Shown here piece by piece: positions 46,430 to 59,207 of a stretch of 64,000 nucleotides of DNA. This DNA comes from Eutypella sp. D-1. Taxonomy: Eukaryota; Ascomycota; Sordariomycetes; Xylariales; Diatrypaceae. Both the position numbers and the translations under genes were made by a program. A model generated the notes under the pieces. That model worked only from the letters and a program-made list of their open reading frames with translations, made no database searches and was not told the origin of the DNA. Every line of letters starts with the position of its first letter. Within the stretch, counting starts at the first letter, position 1. The DNA lies in NCBI GenBank assembly GCA_023313575.1, contig JAJTTP010000022.1:434001-498000 (forward strand), given 5' to 3'.

Positions 46430-47473
46430 ATCTTCGAACGACCAGATTTACCGGTGCCTTCAATACAGGCGCAAGACTCTCAGGAGAGGCGGAATGTTGG
46501 TTTCAACCACCTTCTCTAGTCTTTTGGACACCAGAAGCTAGAGAGGTGACATGGTGGACGACGGGGTGAGGGTGGAGGATCAGTTGGCTAGAAAACCCAG
46601 AAAATCGCAGCCGTAGAATATCTAGATAATAATAGTATTCTTTGGACGCAACATAGTTACTGGTACTACTCGCTCGTGATTGTAGAATTGAATTACTCTT
46701 TGAAGTTTGATCCAGGGTAACGCAAATAAGATAGAACCTTGGTTTCGATCGTGCCACACATACTACCATGCAATGGCAGTGGTATTGGTCACTCAGCCTC
46801 GGATTTATACTTGTAACGAGAGTGACAGTGTTACAATCAAGGGGGAGAATGTCGACAGCCAAGGAGCTCAGATTTATATTTTTAATAGATCCCGCCTGTC
46901 TTTTGTATCTTTCACCACTGTAAATGCTACGTTTTATCTTCCCCAATATCCGCGATAAATACTACTCTTGTTATCAGTCAAGAGTTACGATATTATACCT
47001 GAATTTCATACAATTTCAACAGCCTAGGCGAAGTTAAGGTCTTTGATTGCGTGTACCCATAGCCGTTGTGTGATCTCATTGCCCTCTGCCGCGCAGGCAA
47101 TCTAAGAGTGCCTGACCTTGAAAACTGAATATCTATCCAATGGCTAGAATCTGGGGTTGAAGTAGGCGTAGCTATGGCCTATTAGATCACTGACTAACGA
47201 AGATCCCATGGCTCCCTTGTCCCTGTACAACTGTACCATTCACCGAAGTGTTTGTACTAGTCTCAACGAATGAACTTAAATATTCGACAATCCGGACGAC
47301 ATAATAATGATGTGAATCCGGTCGCAATCCAAAATACACTAAGGGCAGAAGATGCAAACCCGATTCTAGACGCTCTCTAGATACATAATCGTCATTGTTT
47401 AATGAATTCCTTGAATGAAAGAAATGGCTTCAAGTCATGGGAAGTCATACACTTCTCCTCGGAATCAATGGCT
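46430..47473. other. Intergenic, no gene seen
   Basis: 3' region of the small secreted protein and spacer to the convergent SDR. Open frames on both strands lack protein character. Confidence 0.45.
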
Positions 47474-48575
47474 CTACTTTTGCTTTGATTGAGCCAAGGC
47501 TTTTTGCAAATCTGGAACCTTAAACGCATACCACCCTACTGTATCCATGACCCATTCACCCAATGAGTGTGCCAGCCAGACGATGCTCGTTCTACCTCCG
47601 TACCAGAACCAATCTGGACGACCCAACCAACTGCGGGCGAATAAGGGAGCTTCTGGTTTCAATGACTCCCTGACTAGCTGATGAGCATACTTGTCCGTAG
47701 CCATCGTAGCGCTGTTCTGGCTGAATACCAACCGCCATTCAAAGATACCCTGTGCCGCCTTATAAAGGCTGTCTGTGGGGAGGAAACGGTGCCCGTGGCT
47801 TGCCGTATTGCTCTTCGTCGTCCCGGTCATCGTAACCATCACACGGACTCCTAATGGCGCGAGCTCGAGACGCAGTGTACGCGAATAACTTACTACCGCG
47901 CCCTTTGAAGCTGTATATGCTGCACCAAAAAGGTAAGGGGTCACGGCAGACGCAGATGCGGTATTAATAATCAAGCCTTTAGCAGCTATCAACATCTCTG
48001 CAAAGGCCTTTACCATGGACATCATTCCGAAAACATTGGTCTCAAATGTTTGTCGGACATCGTCCAGGTCGAGATCAGTTGCAGGATGGGTATGCGTACG
48101 GCCGCTATATCATTGTGAGAATCGCGGCAATGTAAGCTTCTAGTGAGAAACCTCACTTACGCGTTGTTAACAAGAATGTCCAGTTTCCCGCCAGTTATCT
48201 GTGCAACCTCTGCGTGACACGCCTTGATGCTATCGGTGTTGGTAATATCCAGCGGCAGAATGCTCATACCGTAGACATCGGCTAGCTCGCGAAGTAACTC
48301 TGGTCTGCGAGCTGTCGCGATAACATGTAGGCCTTTCAGTGTAGACGATAGTTGATCAGCAAGGACTGAACTAGCTAGCTACCTACCAGAATGGTCCAAT
48401 CGGAAGTTCACTCACCCTGTCGGTGATATTCGAGACACAAGGCATAGCCAATGCCCCCAGGCGTACAGCTGGAAATGCAATGTTAGCTGTTTTGAGTTGC
48501 TCGTTATATAGTTAGGCTTTCAAATTATTACCCTGTAATAAGGACAGTCTTCTGCCTTAGATCAGCTCCTGGCAT
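47474..48575 (-). CDS. SDR similar to 1-acyldihydroxyacetone-phosphate reductase (AYR1-like)
   Basis: NADPH-dependent SDR, probably on lipid droplets/ER as in the AYR1 group. Four exons (introns 48531-48469, 48415-48333, 48160-48105) sum to 900 bp, 299 residues. The cofactor loop is TGCTPGGIGYAL, built across intron 1. ATARRPE, DILVNNAG (intron 3 splits the Ala), NTASASAVTPY and the catalytic YTASK follow. Start 48575 gives MPGADLRQKTVLITG, a usual compact N-terminus. It could reduce acyl-DHAP in lipid synthesis or another carbonyl. It is 10 kb beyond the PKS, so probably not a cluster gene. Confidence 0.85.
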
Positions 48576-49746
48576 TGCCGTTCGCGCCTTGGTTTGACTG
48601 GAAAAGTCTACCTTAAGATTGTTCTCGTACGTAGTTGATTCGACTTGGAGTCGGTGATACTGACAAAGAGACTCGTCCGCTCTTATAATGGCGAAGAGGA
48701 TGTGACAAATATAGCAATCTCAAGCGTCAGGGATTGCGGTACATGGGCTCGGAGCGGTCCGGGTTTAAGTCTTGGTGGGATAGGCATGGTTTGCATGCTC
48801 TGCTTTTTGCGGTTTGCTGCTACGCTGTTACTTAGCCCCCATATATGTACTACAGGGTGTGTTACATTGTACAACCCCTAGCCGACCGATGAGCCCCTCC
48901 ACGCGCCATCATTGATTTCTTGGCGTCTCTGGGTATGATCAATCAGCAGCCAACTGCAGGCTCCAAGATAATTTGGGCACCAGGCCCCCAACACATCACT
49001 ATATCAGAGACGTTAGAAACCAATTACCCCTCACCAGGAAATTCCAAGATGCCGTAATGGCCACTCACCTGTCAAAAGTTCTCCTTAGCTAAGGGCAACA
49101 TTACAGAACTGAATGCAGGTATGGTACAAGCTCAAATTCTCGCGTATAACCGCCACAAACATAGCCTACCTACAGTTGACGTAGCAAGGCCGGTAAAAGC
49201 CAAGGGAGCCTGCCTGAGTTTTATCGCACCTGCCATAATATCGGTCCACTTGCATCGTCAGTGACCCATCTCTAGGAACTCAATTGAGACATAAGAGCCG
49301 AGTCGTACTCCAACGGCACCAAGACGTGGACACGAGGATTGAACGCGACTCAGTGATGGGCAACAACGGTCTATAATTACCACATATGTCTATGCTACGA
49401 ATACTAACTGCCTTGCATAATATCAGGTATTATTATATATGTAGGCTAGTAATGTCTTGGATGCAATGAAACAGTTCCATGTAGTGCATACACGAATACA
49501 GAGAAATAATTGGATTTAGGTGGTATCAAGAAACAGAAGGAAAATCGGAACAAACGCCCCGCTGGGTTATTTCAAAGATTATATGAATAGCGACAGCGAC
49601 GACCGGTATGCGTCCTGCGCCTGACAATTGAGTAAGACTTATTTCTTCGTGCTCATCAATGGTAGAGAGTCTTCACCATTTCGTATCAATCTAACCTTAT
49701 AATAAGGTCGCATGCTATGCGCTTTTAGCTGTTTCTGGCCTCCAAA
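48576..49746. promoter_or_regulatory. Divergent intergenic region
   Basis: 1171 bp between the divergent SDR and rhodopsin-domain genes. No gene, RNA or repeat recognised; presumably both promoters. Confidence 0.4.
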
Positions 49747-51166
49747 ATGGAACTAGACAAAATTTCTACGCTTCCAAAGGCAGAGAGGGAGAAAATCCTC
49801 AATGGACCAGCTCTGAAACCACCTCAAGGAGTCACGCCGAATTTTCAAACCCCACCAAATCGGAACACCATGTGTCACGGCATCATTGCCTTCTGCTTCG
49901 CGATTTCCCTCTTCGCTGTTCTTGTCCGGGCGTATTCCAGACTATTTCGCTTTAAAAGCATAAAAGTTGAAGACTGTGAGCTTAAAATTTAGCCACTTGG
50001 ATTTGAGTAAGACTGATATATCTAACCCTGTTCCACGGTCCTAGATCTACTAGTTGCCGGCCTTGTACGTGATCCATGCAGCGCCACTTGGAATCTGATA
50101 TCTGACAGTTCTCGCCTATCATCCATCCAGGGTTCATATATAGCATTCGTGGTATATTTATACCGCTTCACGCTCAGCGTCGGAGGATTTGTTCACCAGT
50201 GGGATGTCCAGGTGAAGAATTTGGCATCTCTTTCCTATGTACAATGCCCAAGCATTCCGTGCAACAAGAAAGTCTTGCTAACCGATGGTTGTAGACCGTC
50301 TTCATCTGCAGGATACTGTATTCCGTCAATTTGATATTTGTTAAAGCATCCATCCTGATGGATTGGGCCCGCGTATTCGTCCCCACAGGCACTCGCAACA
50401 CTTTCTATTGGACTTGCTGGCTTCTTCTCTGGGTCAACGTGCTCTACTATACAGCTATCGTCATCACTTCAAATCTGGCTTGCACACCACGAGAAAAGAT
50501 TTGGGATCCAACCGTACCCGGGGGAAAATGCATCAACCTCAAGACCTCATTGGTCGTCTCTTCAAGCACTAACGTCGTTTCTGATATTCTTATACTGCTT
50601 CTGCCTCAACAGATAATATGGCATTTGCAAATGCCACTGAAGCGCAAAATTGGGATCTCATTAATTTTCGTCGTTGGTATCGTGTAAGTTCCACTCCTAC
50701 CCTAGTCACTTATCCTCACATGCAAGCGGTTCACCAGCTACTGATTGATGATGTTGTGTACAGTACCGTTGTCTGTTCGTGTTTTCGACTAGCAGCCTCT
50801 GTTGACTACTACCACTCGAACGACTCGACCTATACCATAGCACCGCTATCATTGTGGGCGCTGGCGGAGATGACATGCATATTTCTCGTATCATGTATGC
50901 CAGCAGCTCCAAAGGTCTTCAGAGATAGCAAGTGGATAAAAAAGCTGCTGGACGTGATGAAGTCGTTGACACGGTTTCCTACAAAAGCTTCAACGAACGA
51001 AACTTCGTCTACATGGCCCCGTCCAAACCACCATGCCTTTGAAGCGAGAAGTGATTACCACAAGCTGGAGGGTGGTGATGGTTTACCTCTGGAAAATTCC
51101 TTGTCTGTGCCAAACACGACTGGCGATCATATAGAGCTAGCTGTCGTTCCTAATAGCCGATCTTAG
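49747..51166 (+). CDS. Fungal rhodopsin-domain integral membrane protein
   Basis: Seven-span membrane protein of the fungal 'rhodopsin domain' family (PTH11-like receptors and relatives). Five exons are joined by introns 49976-50044, 50065-50130, 50239-50294 and 50684-50763; they sum to 1149 bp, 382 residues. Exon 2 is only 20 bp. Intron 3 was placed by its GCTAAC branch site and TTGTAG acceptor, which joins HQWDVQVKNLASLSY to TVFICRILYSVNLIFVKASI. Later hallmarks are ILMDWARVFVPTGTRN, FYWTCWLLLWVNVLYY, the CTPREKIWDPTVPGGKC loop, LPQQIIWHL and LSLWALAEMTCIFLV. A hydrophilic C-tail (about 80 residues) faces the cytoplasm. Ligand and function are unknown. Confidence 0.82.
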
Positions 51167-52599
51167 GCACGAAAGATCTATGGTTTTTAAAGAAGCCCAG
51201 ATATATCGCAATCGACAAACGATGTAGCCTTCACTTGTACGGGTCCGATGAGTTGTGAAAACGAAGCAATATGACTATAATTGGCGTTAAGATTGCGGTG
51301 TTGACATAATAAATTATAAATAATCCATCAAACACCAGGACTAGTAGTAATTATCGTCCACAAACATTCTAGATTGCGCCTGTTATGTTAGACGCTTATA
51401 AGACGCCTATTAGTTAGCCTTGAACTACGTACTAGATGTTCTGATTGATTAACAAATGGGCTATTTTTTGCATTTTATAATGAAAGTGAAGTTAACCGAA
51501 GGCATACCAGTATGAGACTCGGCAGGCGAATATGTAGGCAGAGCAGTATGTGCTTCTCCCACACCGAGCTAGCGCTTATTATATGTTACCTCTCTCCCAG
51601 CGCGTCGTCTCCAGTGATTTTATTAACTATTGAAAATGAAATCTCTCACCACTCCAAGCATCTGCGTTTGGGTATGATTAGCCGCAACAAGACAGCGTGC
51701 AGTTAGTGCTTATTGGACCAATAGCTTAAAGGAGAGGAGAGAATATTAAAGTCTACTGGGGTTAAAATAGGAGAAAGCCCCCGCATGATGATTCAGTTTA
51801 ATGATAGTTATTATCACACGGAGGGACACTATAGGCCAGGACCCCCTGTTAGTCACGTAATAGCGGACGGGTATATCAATGGGCCTGTGCGGGGTTAGGA
51901 GACTTCTCTTTCCCTTCTTCTTCTTTTTCCCAGGGAGCTTGGGACCATAACCGTTTATTATCAAATGAATAGACGTATCAAAGAATACAGATATTCCAAG
52001 CCGGGACAGCCCCCCCTTGTGACACGGGCAAAGAGCTAGTCATCATCGCCTCAAGTACTCCAATGGCAGGGCTCGCGCTCGACAAGATCTGCGGCATGTC
52101 CATGGTTTAAACAACTTCGCCAGATCCACATTGTGGCCGCGAAATTGATCCACTGCTAAGGCCTACGCAATCGAGGATTCCCGCAGCCCTGGGAAATGGG
52201 GGACTTAGGAGATCTTCGGGAAATGGGAAATAGGTACATCTGTGGTTCCCCAAAATGGGTGTTCTACGCCTTACCGTTTGCGGTAATGCCTAAGGTTATC
52301 GCACCAACTGGGTATCAATAGATAGAATAGATCGCACAGATAGATCCCATTCTTCCCTTTTCAATATACCATGCAGACGATCCCTACGAATATTGTGTTT
52401 ATAAGTGGGTCTACGCGTTTACGCGAATGGGTCTCGACGGGAGGTCGGAACTGGCGCAAAAGGTACATATGTACTTGATTAATAGTACGAAATACGTAGG
52501 TAGGTAGTTGTTAAAATCTAGATCCACGACGTGACCTTCCATTCAAGACTTTTCGCATTCCCATTCACCAAATTTTGTACGATAATGGATGTACATACA
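51167..52599. other. Long AT-rich intergenic region
   Basis: I see no gene. Scattered short open frames only. Confidence 0.45.
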
Positions 52600-52619
52600 C
52601 GCAATCCATGCAATCCATA

Positions 52620-52960
52620 CAGGTGCCCCGGGAATGGATTGCATTGCTGAGATCTCTCTGCATCTTTAAGTTGATGGCCATCAACGCACAGAGCTTCAGG
52701 GGGTTCCCCAGGCCCCAGTTCCAGGACATCGTGGTTCTTACAGGCGGCCAGGTCGAGAACTGGCCTCGGCCTCAGCTGCCCCTGCGAGATCATCGTCAAG
52801 CACAAGACCACGGTCGCCAAGAACCCCCCGCCAGTGCCGCATATCCAGTTTTGACGCTGAACAGCAGCACAAGTTGAAGGCCTTGGCGACAATCATAGTC
52901 GGCGGTGAACATCATCCGAACAGGGCGGGAGCCAAGACGTTGTGTCAAAGGCCAAGCCAA
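52620..52960 (+). pseudogene. GC-richer island, possibly decayed coding sequence
   Basis: Within AT-rich DNA this patch reads protein-like in successive plus frames: QFQDIVVLTGGQVENWPRPQ, then EIIVKHKTTVAKNPPPVPHI, then KLKALATIIVGGEHHPNRAG. The frames are offset by single-base shifts and interrupted by stops. No family is recognised and there is no start or splice structure, so this may be a relic or chance. Confidence 0.2.
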
Positions 52961-54114
52961 GGGACCGGCCGCGCGCTAAAGTAGAAGAGCAGGGATCCTA
53001 CAGGGGTAACAAGAGGCAGCGCGCGTCAAAGGCCTTGCGGGAGTTGTTAGGCAAGCAAGAGAGTACTTCGTAAACTCTGCTACCACATTATAAGTATAGA
53101 GTAGTTGGCCTTTTGCATAATTAATTTGAGTAGAGCCATCGGCTAACAAACGAGGCTTCGAGTATGGTAAAGGGATCTAAGAGTCGGAACGCTGCCTACA
53201 GCGTGCTGATGCTTGCCATCTGTCTGGTTTGTGTAATCAGCCGTAGCAGAAGCGGAGGTGTGTCACGACTACTACTTCGGAGAGCAGCGGGCATTGTTTC
53301 CCAAGCAACGAGAGAGTTATGATTCACCTGGGCTTTACTACACTGGCATCATATGAGCAAGCTGCCTGTATTGAAACATTTGCCCAAACCACATGGCTAG
53401 AACGCTATCCGAAATTGTAAGGGCGCATCCGGCACCAATGTAGCAAGATCGGACATATTTCTCAATCAAGCAATGTCACTTCAAGCAAACTCCCGGCCAA
53501 GACACGGCAACCTATTATGCTCGACGTCCTCACTCTCATCACACGCATGCTACGTGCCTTCTGCTAGGCTACCGGTTTCCTCCTCTGCTTACCGTTACCG
53601 TCGGGTCTAAGACGAGAATTCATTGGATTACATATTGAGGTTGAGTCTTGACAAGTCGGGTGCAGCGATGGCGAGGCAGGTTTAAATTCCTAGTGGGCCC
53701 TGGCCTTTGATAGTCACCATAGTACTTTTACCTACAGCTTGTTCGGAAGAAGGCTCTAGATAAATTGTCGGTGTGTCGTCTCATTGGCTGGGTAGCTGCA
53801 GATGAGGATGGCGCTGCCAATAAAAATAAGAACCCAACGCTATCGGAGGCAGGGCAGTTTTCGACAGAAGATAGCCCTGGTTAGTTGATGGCCGAGATAT
53901 CTTTGTATACAATCCCACTGCCCCCCCCCCCCCCAACATTTGTTCAGTCCTTGCAGGGTCTAAAGAATTTCTTAACACACGCTCCCCTGGTTATATACGC
54001 ACCCGTCTACGCACCCGTCAAGGCGAGAACGTCTCTAGCATCAAAGTATTGTCATCTATCAACGTCAAGAAAGATTGACGAGGCCCAAAGATCAAAGCAA
54101 CGCTCACCTATGCC
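52961..54114. promoter_or_regulatory. Spacer and presumed promoter of the second HET gene
   Basis: No gene seen. A homopolymer of 14-15 C lies near 53923-53936. Two near-identical short repeats (ACGCACCCGTC/ACGCACCCGTC around 53998-54020) precede the gene. Confidence 0.4.
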
Positions 54115-56202
54115 ATGGATCTCTACGAGAATCCCGTCGTCACTTCACCCTCAACTCACAGGCCAACCGGCGTCAGCCCGACAGAGAAAACTGATGAGTC
54201 CTTGCTCTGCCCCAGGTGCTCTGACCTGGACTTCGATAAGATCGCAAATGACGCCCCAGATGGCACAGACAAGCTTCAATTAACCGTCGATGAAGATCTA
54301 CCCATTCAGCTTAATCCCTTCCCACATTGTCCCCTCTGTCTATTCTTACTGGAAGCTACCTCTTATTACGAAAAAGAGCACACTGAGGATTATAACATTT
54401 ACGGGTTCATCGAAAACAATTGTTCAAGTCTGCGGGAGACAAGGTCTATTGGTCATTTCGTACATATCACCCCACTGGCTACACCCAGCTCCAGAGAATG
54501 GACTCGCAGTCTCCAGATAAATCCAAATTGCATTGACTACACGACCCTGAGAAAATGGATATCCGACTGCAAAGAGAATCACACAGAATCCTGCGCCAGA
54601 ACCAGGCCGTTGCAGGTGAAGAACTTCAAGGTCATAGACTGTGTGGAGCGAAAAATCGTTTCATATCCTGGGCCTGGCCTCGATTACGTTGCACTGAGCT
54701 ACGTATGGGGGGTTCCTAGTGACAACCCAATCGTGGCCGAGTCCCCGAACGCAGGACTTTCCAGTGAGCTTCCAAAGGTAGTGGAGCACGCTATCGTTGT
54801 GACACGGAACCTAGAACACCGCTATCTGTGGGTGGACCGTTATTGCATCCCGCAAACGCATGATGAAGCGTCTACGAGAATAAGAAAGCATCAGATTGGG
54901 CTTATGGACCTTGTTTATGAGAATTCTATTGTCACGATCATTGCTGCAGCGGGAGAAGGAGCTGACCACGGCTTGCCGGGTGTCGATGGCCCCTGTTTGC
55001 GCAAAAGCCGACCTGTTTTTACTCACAAGACCTGCTTGCTCACTGCCTTCAAGTCTCCCGTAGAGGAAGTCCGCGAATCAAAATGGGAGACAAGAGGCTG
55101 GACGTATCAAGAAGGTGCCCTCTCCCGGAGGCGGCTCGTGTTCACAGAAAGTCAGGTATACTTCGAATGTCATCGGGCGCAATGGATCGAGGGACTGTCT
55201 GCTCCATTGCCACTTGTGGACGTACTCACTAATCAACCCGTCTTCCAAAGGGAGGAGCCGCATGAAGTAGCACGGTGTTCACAAACGACTCTCTCGATAT
55301 CGGATTATGCGAAACGAGACCTGACGAAAAAAGAGGACAAGCTGCAGGCCTTCCTTGGAGTTCTCAATAGGCTGAAGTCAAATGAGCCAGCTATATATCA
55401 TCTTCTTGGGCTACCACTTTTTTCTTTTACAGCAGTCCAAGAACCGCGAAACCACAGGCGGAATGTTCAGGCATTCATGGTCCCAGAGTCTGTATCCAAT
55501 GAGCTTGTTCTTGCTCTGGCTTGGAGATGGATGCTGAGCCCGGAGATGGGAGACTCGGAGACGGGAGACTTGGAGAGAGGAGATTTTCCGAGCTGGACTT
55601 GGCTCGGTTGGAAGGGGAAGCGGATGACTTACCAATCCTTCGACCCTTTCTACCTTGAAGGCGCTGCCAAAATAACAAATCATGTCACTTCGATTGGTTT
55701 GAGTGGTGCGGATGGAGTCCTGGAGCCATGGAACAACCCATGGGATAAACTTTGCAACAAGTTCGCAACGCGAGCTGATACTTCGATTCACATCACCGGA
55801 CCTCTCTGTGCCCTACCAGCCGGATTCGACGAGTATGGCACGTTAATAATCCCTTACTCCGGCGAGGATACATATCTAGATCATCCTGACATTCAGCATC
55901 TAGACTTCAACCAGAACAATCGATATATGCGAACCGTATTTGGCGAGCACCATTGCATTACCTTGGCCTGCCTACTTCTACTGTCAACCATTCAACCGAT
56001 TGACCGGGCGTATGCTTCTGGTCCTGAAACGTGCTCAGTCCATTTCTGCGTTTTAGTCCTCAGAGAATTACCCGAGAAATGTGTGTATGAGCGGGTACAC
56101 TGTGCCACACTCAAGATAGATGGGAATTTACAGTCAAAACCCGGTGGGAAGACTTCGATTGGGCTTTTTGAGTTCCAAGAGCGCACGGTCATTATCAAAT
56201 AG
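54115..56202 (+). CDS. HET-domain protein, second copy type
   Basis: Single-exon 695-residue HET-family protein. N-terminal CPRCSDLDF and CPLCLFLL cysteine pairs suggest a small zinc-binding lead. HET blocks follow: YVALSYVWG at about residue 190, LWVDRYCIPQ at about 238 and RGWTYQEGALSRRRLVF at about 326. This subtype (short HET with WVDRYCI and TYQEG) differs from the HET gene at 37.5 kb, so they are not recent duplicates. It probably acts in recognition-triggered cell death; the individual trigger is unknown. A tandem ETGD/ERGD acidic repeat lies at about residues 479-493. Confidence 0.9.
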   Translation: MDLYENPVVTSPSTHRPTGVSPTEKTDESLLCPRCSDLDFDKIANDAPDGTDKLQLTVDEDLPIQLNPFPHCPLCLFLLEATSYYEKEHTEDYNIYGFIENNCSSLRETRSIGHFVHITPLATPSSREWTRSLQINPNCIDYTTLRKWISDCKENHTESCARTRPLQVKNFKVIDCVERKIVSYPGPGLDYVALSYVWGVPSDNPIVAESPNAGLSSELPKVVEHAIVVTRNLEHRYLWVDRYCIPQTHDEASTRIRKHQIGLMDLVYENSIVTIIAAAGEGADHGLPGVDGPCLRKSRPVFTHKTCLLTAFKSPVEEVRESKWETRGWTYQEGALSRRRLVFTESQVYFECHRAQWIEGLSAPLPLVDVLTNQPVFQREEPHEVARCSQTTLSISDYAKRDLTKKEDKLQAFLGVLNRLKSNEPAIYHLLGLPLFSFTAVQEPRNHRRNVQAFMVPESVSNELVLALAWRWMLSPEMGDSETGDLERGDFPSWTWLGWKGKRMTYQSFDPFYLEGAAKITNHVTSIGLSGADGVLEPWNNPWDKLCNKFATRADTSIHITGPLCALPAGFDEYGTLIIPYSGEDTYLDHPDIQHLDFNQNNRYMRTVFGEHHCITLACLLLLSTIQPIDRAYASGPETCSVHFCVLVLRELPEKCVYERVHCATLKIDGNLQSKPGGKTSIGLFEFQERTVIIK

Positions 56203-57256
56203 AAGAAGGACACAGCCGTAATTAATGGGCATCTCTGCCGTCACCCACACGACGACCACAACTACACAATAAACCCGAACCCGTTTAGGGTAGTCCCTGG
56301 CACCGTATTAGGAACTGGAATTGTCCTCGTCAAATATGATATATCTTGACAACAGCTGCGTTGCCAGGGCCCATTTCAAAGATATCAGATCTCGACGATC
56401 ACTTCGTCATAATGACAGTGACATTGAAGAAGGCTCAGGAAGTTAAGGGAGAGGTGGGGCTTCGGCCGAAGGAGTACCACCTGAATTGGGGGTGGCGGCG
56501 ATGATGGACCCGGGTGGGGCTCTAGGTGGTGATGATACCTCTTAGAATATTGAGGTCATTCAGACCGAATCTGCCCAGAGAAGCAATCATGATGAGGAGG
56601 ATATAGGAGATTGAATGGAATGGTGATGATGGTGATAATTTGAGGGCCAAAGGAAGCTGCATGGGCAAATATCATGAAAAAGCCAGATCGTGGTCACTAT
56701 TCTCCGTGCGTGCGTTGCCATGCGAATCGTATTCTTAGCTTGTACGTTAGTGCTGAAGTTTTGTGGTACATAGGGCTGTATGGTTGGAACGATATGAATC
56801 TTTGTCCACATCGCCTTGTCTCGGGATAAAGATCCTTGTGGTCATCTTCTAGACAAGCTGACAAGACGCTAAGTCTGCAGGGGTTAGGGAAGAGGCCCAC
56901 TAGCTAAGCCCTAAAGCTTTAGTTCAGAAGCTTATCGCAAATTTGTTTCTAGCGGCAGTCTAGAAGGAACCCACCCCTTTAATAGATAAGCGAGCAATGT
57001 CACGCGGGCTGCTGATAGAGAAAAAAAGGGAGAAAAAAACGATGACGATGCTGACCCAGGGAAGAAATAACATTGTTGGTAACATTCACAATCACTGACA
57101 AAATTTATGTTATCGGCCTCAATTAGTTAATACAGTGAGGTCTTGGCATCTACTAGGGCAAGACCAATCATTATTTTAAGTCCGAGCGCACTTTCCCCTT
57201 TTCCGGACATCGCACGGACGTAGAGTGCCGGGGTGCCACTTTTTCTCCGATTCGTC
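56203..57256. promoter_or_regulatory. Spacer and presumed promoter of the NCS1 permease
   Basis: 1054 bp with no supported gene. GA-rich in the left part and AT-rich before the start. Confidence 0.4.
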
Positions 57257-58968
57257 ATGACTTCACGTCCGGATATCGAGAACAAACCCTCCGGAACCAA
57301 CCAAATGCATGACCCGGAGAAGGCCGGTGGTCGCGTAGATGATGCTTCGGAACCGCGATCTGGCGTGTCGAGGCGCTTGCGTGACATCCTCTCCAGGGCC
57401 CTTTACGCCAGCCCCGTCGAGATTCGGGGCGTTATGCCCGTGCCCCTAGAAGACCGCACTTCCACGCGATACTCCAGCTACTTCTCTATATGGGCATGCA
57501 TGAACATCAACTTGCTACCGTGAGACTTGCCTTCGTCCCCATGAACCTGAACTCTTATTAACATTGTTAAACCCTTAGTATCACGTTTGGGATGCTTGGT
57601 CCAAGCTTCGGACTAGGTCTGCGGGACTGCGCCCTCGTCATCGTCTTTTTCTCTCTTCTAACCGCCGCTGCCCCCGTCTACCTAGGCACTCTAGGTCCCA
57701 AGACCGGTCTTCGGCAAATGATTCAAGCCCGATACAGCTTCGGCAGGTACCTCGTCTCGGTACCGGTCGCGCTGAACCTAGCGACTCTCACCGGGTTCTG
57801 CGTGGTTACCTGCGTTATCGGCGGGCAGTGTCTCTCAGCTGTCTCCGACAAGGGTGTGTCTGAGACGGTAGGCATAGTCATTATCGGGGTGCTAGCACTG
57901 CTTATCTCCTTCTGCGGCTACGATACCCTGCACCGCTACGAGCGCTTCGCCTGGATTCCGGCTCTGGTATGCTTCGTCATCGTGACTGGCTGCGGTGGAT
58001 CGCGACTCAAGGAGCAAGCGGTTACCGAGCCCGCCACTGCGGCGGGGGTGCTTTCCTTCGGGATGATCATAGCATCATACATGATCCCCTACGCCGCTCT
58101 CGGCTCCGACTTCACCACTTACCTCAACCCCAAGTTTCCATCGTAAGCAATTCCGTGTTGGTTTTCACAAACGCTTAGCTAACATTGCGCAGCTGGCGGT
58201 TATTCCTGTACGGCTACGCTGGTCTCGTGGTTACGCCAGTGCTCCTGCTCATCCTGGGTGCCGCGATTGGCGGCGCCGTCTCGAGCGTGTCCGAATGGGA
58301 GGCGGGGTATGAGAAACATGCTGTGGGGGGAGTCCTCGGGGCCATGTTGGCGCCCGCCGGCGGGTTCGGGAAATTCGTGCTTGTCTTGCTTTCTTTGACG
58401 CTACTGGGAAATCTCGCGGCGACGATGTATTCGACGACGCTCAACTTCCAGATCTTGATCCCACAGCTGATCGTCGTCCCTCGCTACATCTTCTCGATTG
58501 TCATCACCGCTATGTCAGTACTCCTCTTCGCTTGTTGCTCCCTACTCTCGGAATACCAGCAAATCTCTATCCATGTATACTAACACAGGTAATAGCGTGA
58601 TACCAATCAGCATCAAGGCAGCGGTGGACTTTTTCGTTAACCTCGAGAACTTCATTGCCATCATCGCATACTGGTCCGCCGCAATGGTGGCCGTGCTGCT
58701 GGCCGAGCACCTCGTCTTCCGCCGGGGCCGGTACGAGACGTACGACCACGACGCCTGGAATTGTGCGGCGAGGCTGCCACCCGGCATTGCGGCGCTCGCC
58801 TCGGGTGCTTTGAGCTTTGGTCTCGTAATCCCCTGTATGTCCCAGACGTGGTATGTCGGCCCTCTTGCCGAGAGCACTGGTGACATTGGTTTTGAGATGG
58901 CTTTCATCGTTACTCTGTTGCTTTACCTGCCCCTAAGAGCATGGGAGAAGAAATGTTTCGGTCGGTAG
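57257..58968 (+). CDS. NCS1-family purine/cytosine-type permease
   Basis: Plasma-membrane nucleobase:cation symporter-1 transporter of the Fcy (purine-cytosine permease) branch. It has a hydrophilic N-tail of about 75 residues, then TSTRYSSYFSIWACMNINLLPITFGMLGPSFGL, GPKTGLRQMIQARYSFGRY, ALGSDFTTYLNP and IKAAVDFFVNLENFIAIIAYWSA, all characteristic of the family. Introns 57520-57578, 58143-58192 and 58514-58595 give four exons totalling 1521 bp, 506 residues. The last acceptor (AATAG before CGTGATACC) was preferred because the CACAG eight bases upstream gives an immediate stop. Start 57257 was chosen over an upstream in-frame non-ATG extension. Probably housekeeping nucleobase uptake, unrelated to the cluster. 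Confidence 0.88.
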
Positions 58969-59207
58969 ATTAAAATATGCGATAAACAGAATAGCCTTAG
59001 AGAAAGCTTTGCAGCGACTGGAAATAAGCTAGTGGCACGCACGGCTAGTTACATTTTTTGGCCCTGTCTCAGATATGCTATGCCTCTTAGTGTGAAGATT
59101 CGTACGTAAAACAGGTCACTTTCTCGTTCTGCCTCCTGGAGCCGTCTGTATAGGAAATCGTTGCTTTCGCGAATGAGGCTCTCCTCCATAACCCTTCCCC
59201 TGCCCGC

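Noticed and set aside
46503..46946. 147-codon minus-strand open frame
   Set aside because: Low protein character and overlaps another long frame on the opposite strand.
53918..53937. Poly-C tract before the second HET gene
   Set aside because: Homopolymer without other structure; a likely sequencing-sensitive site.
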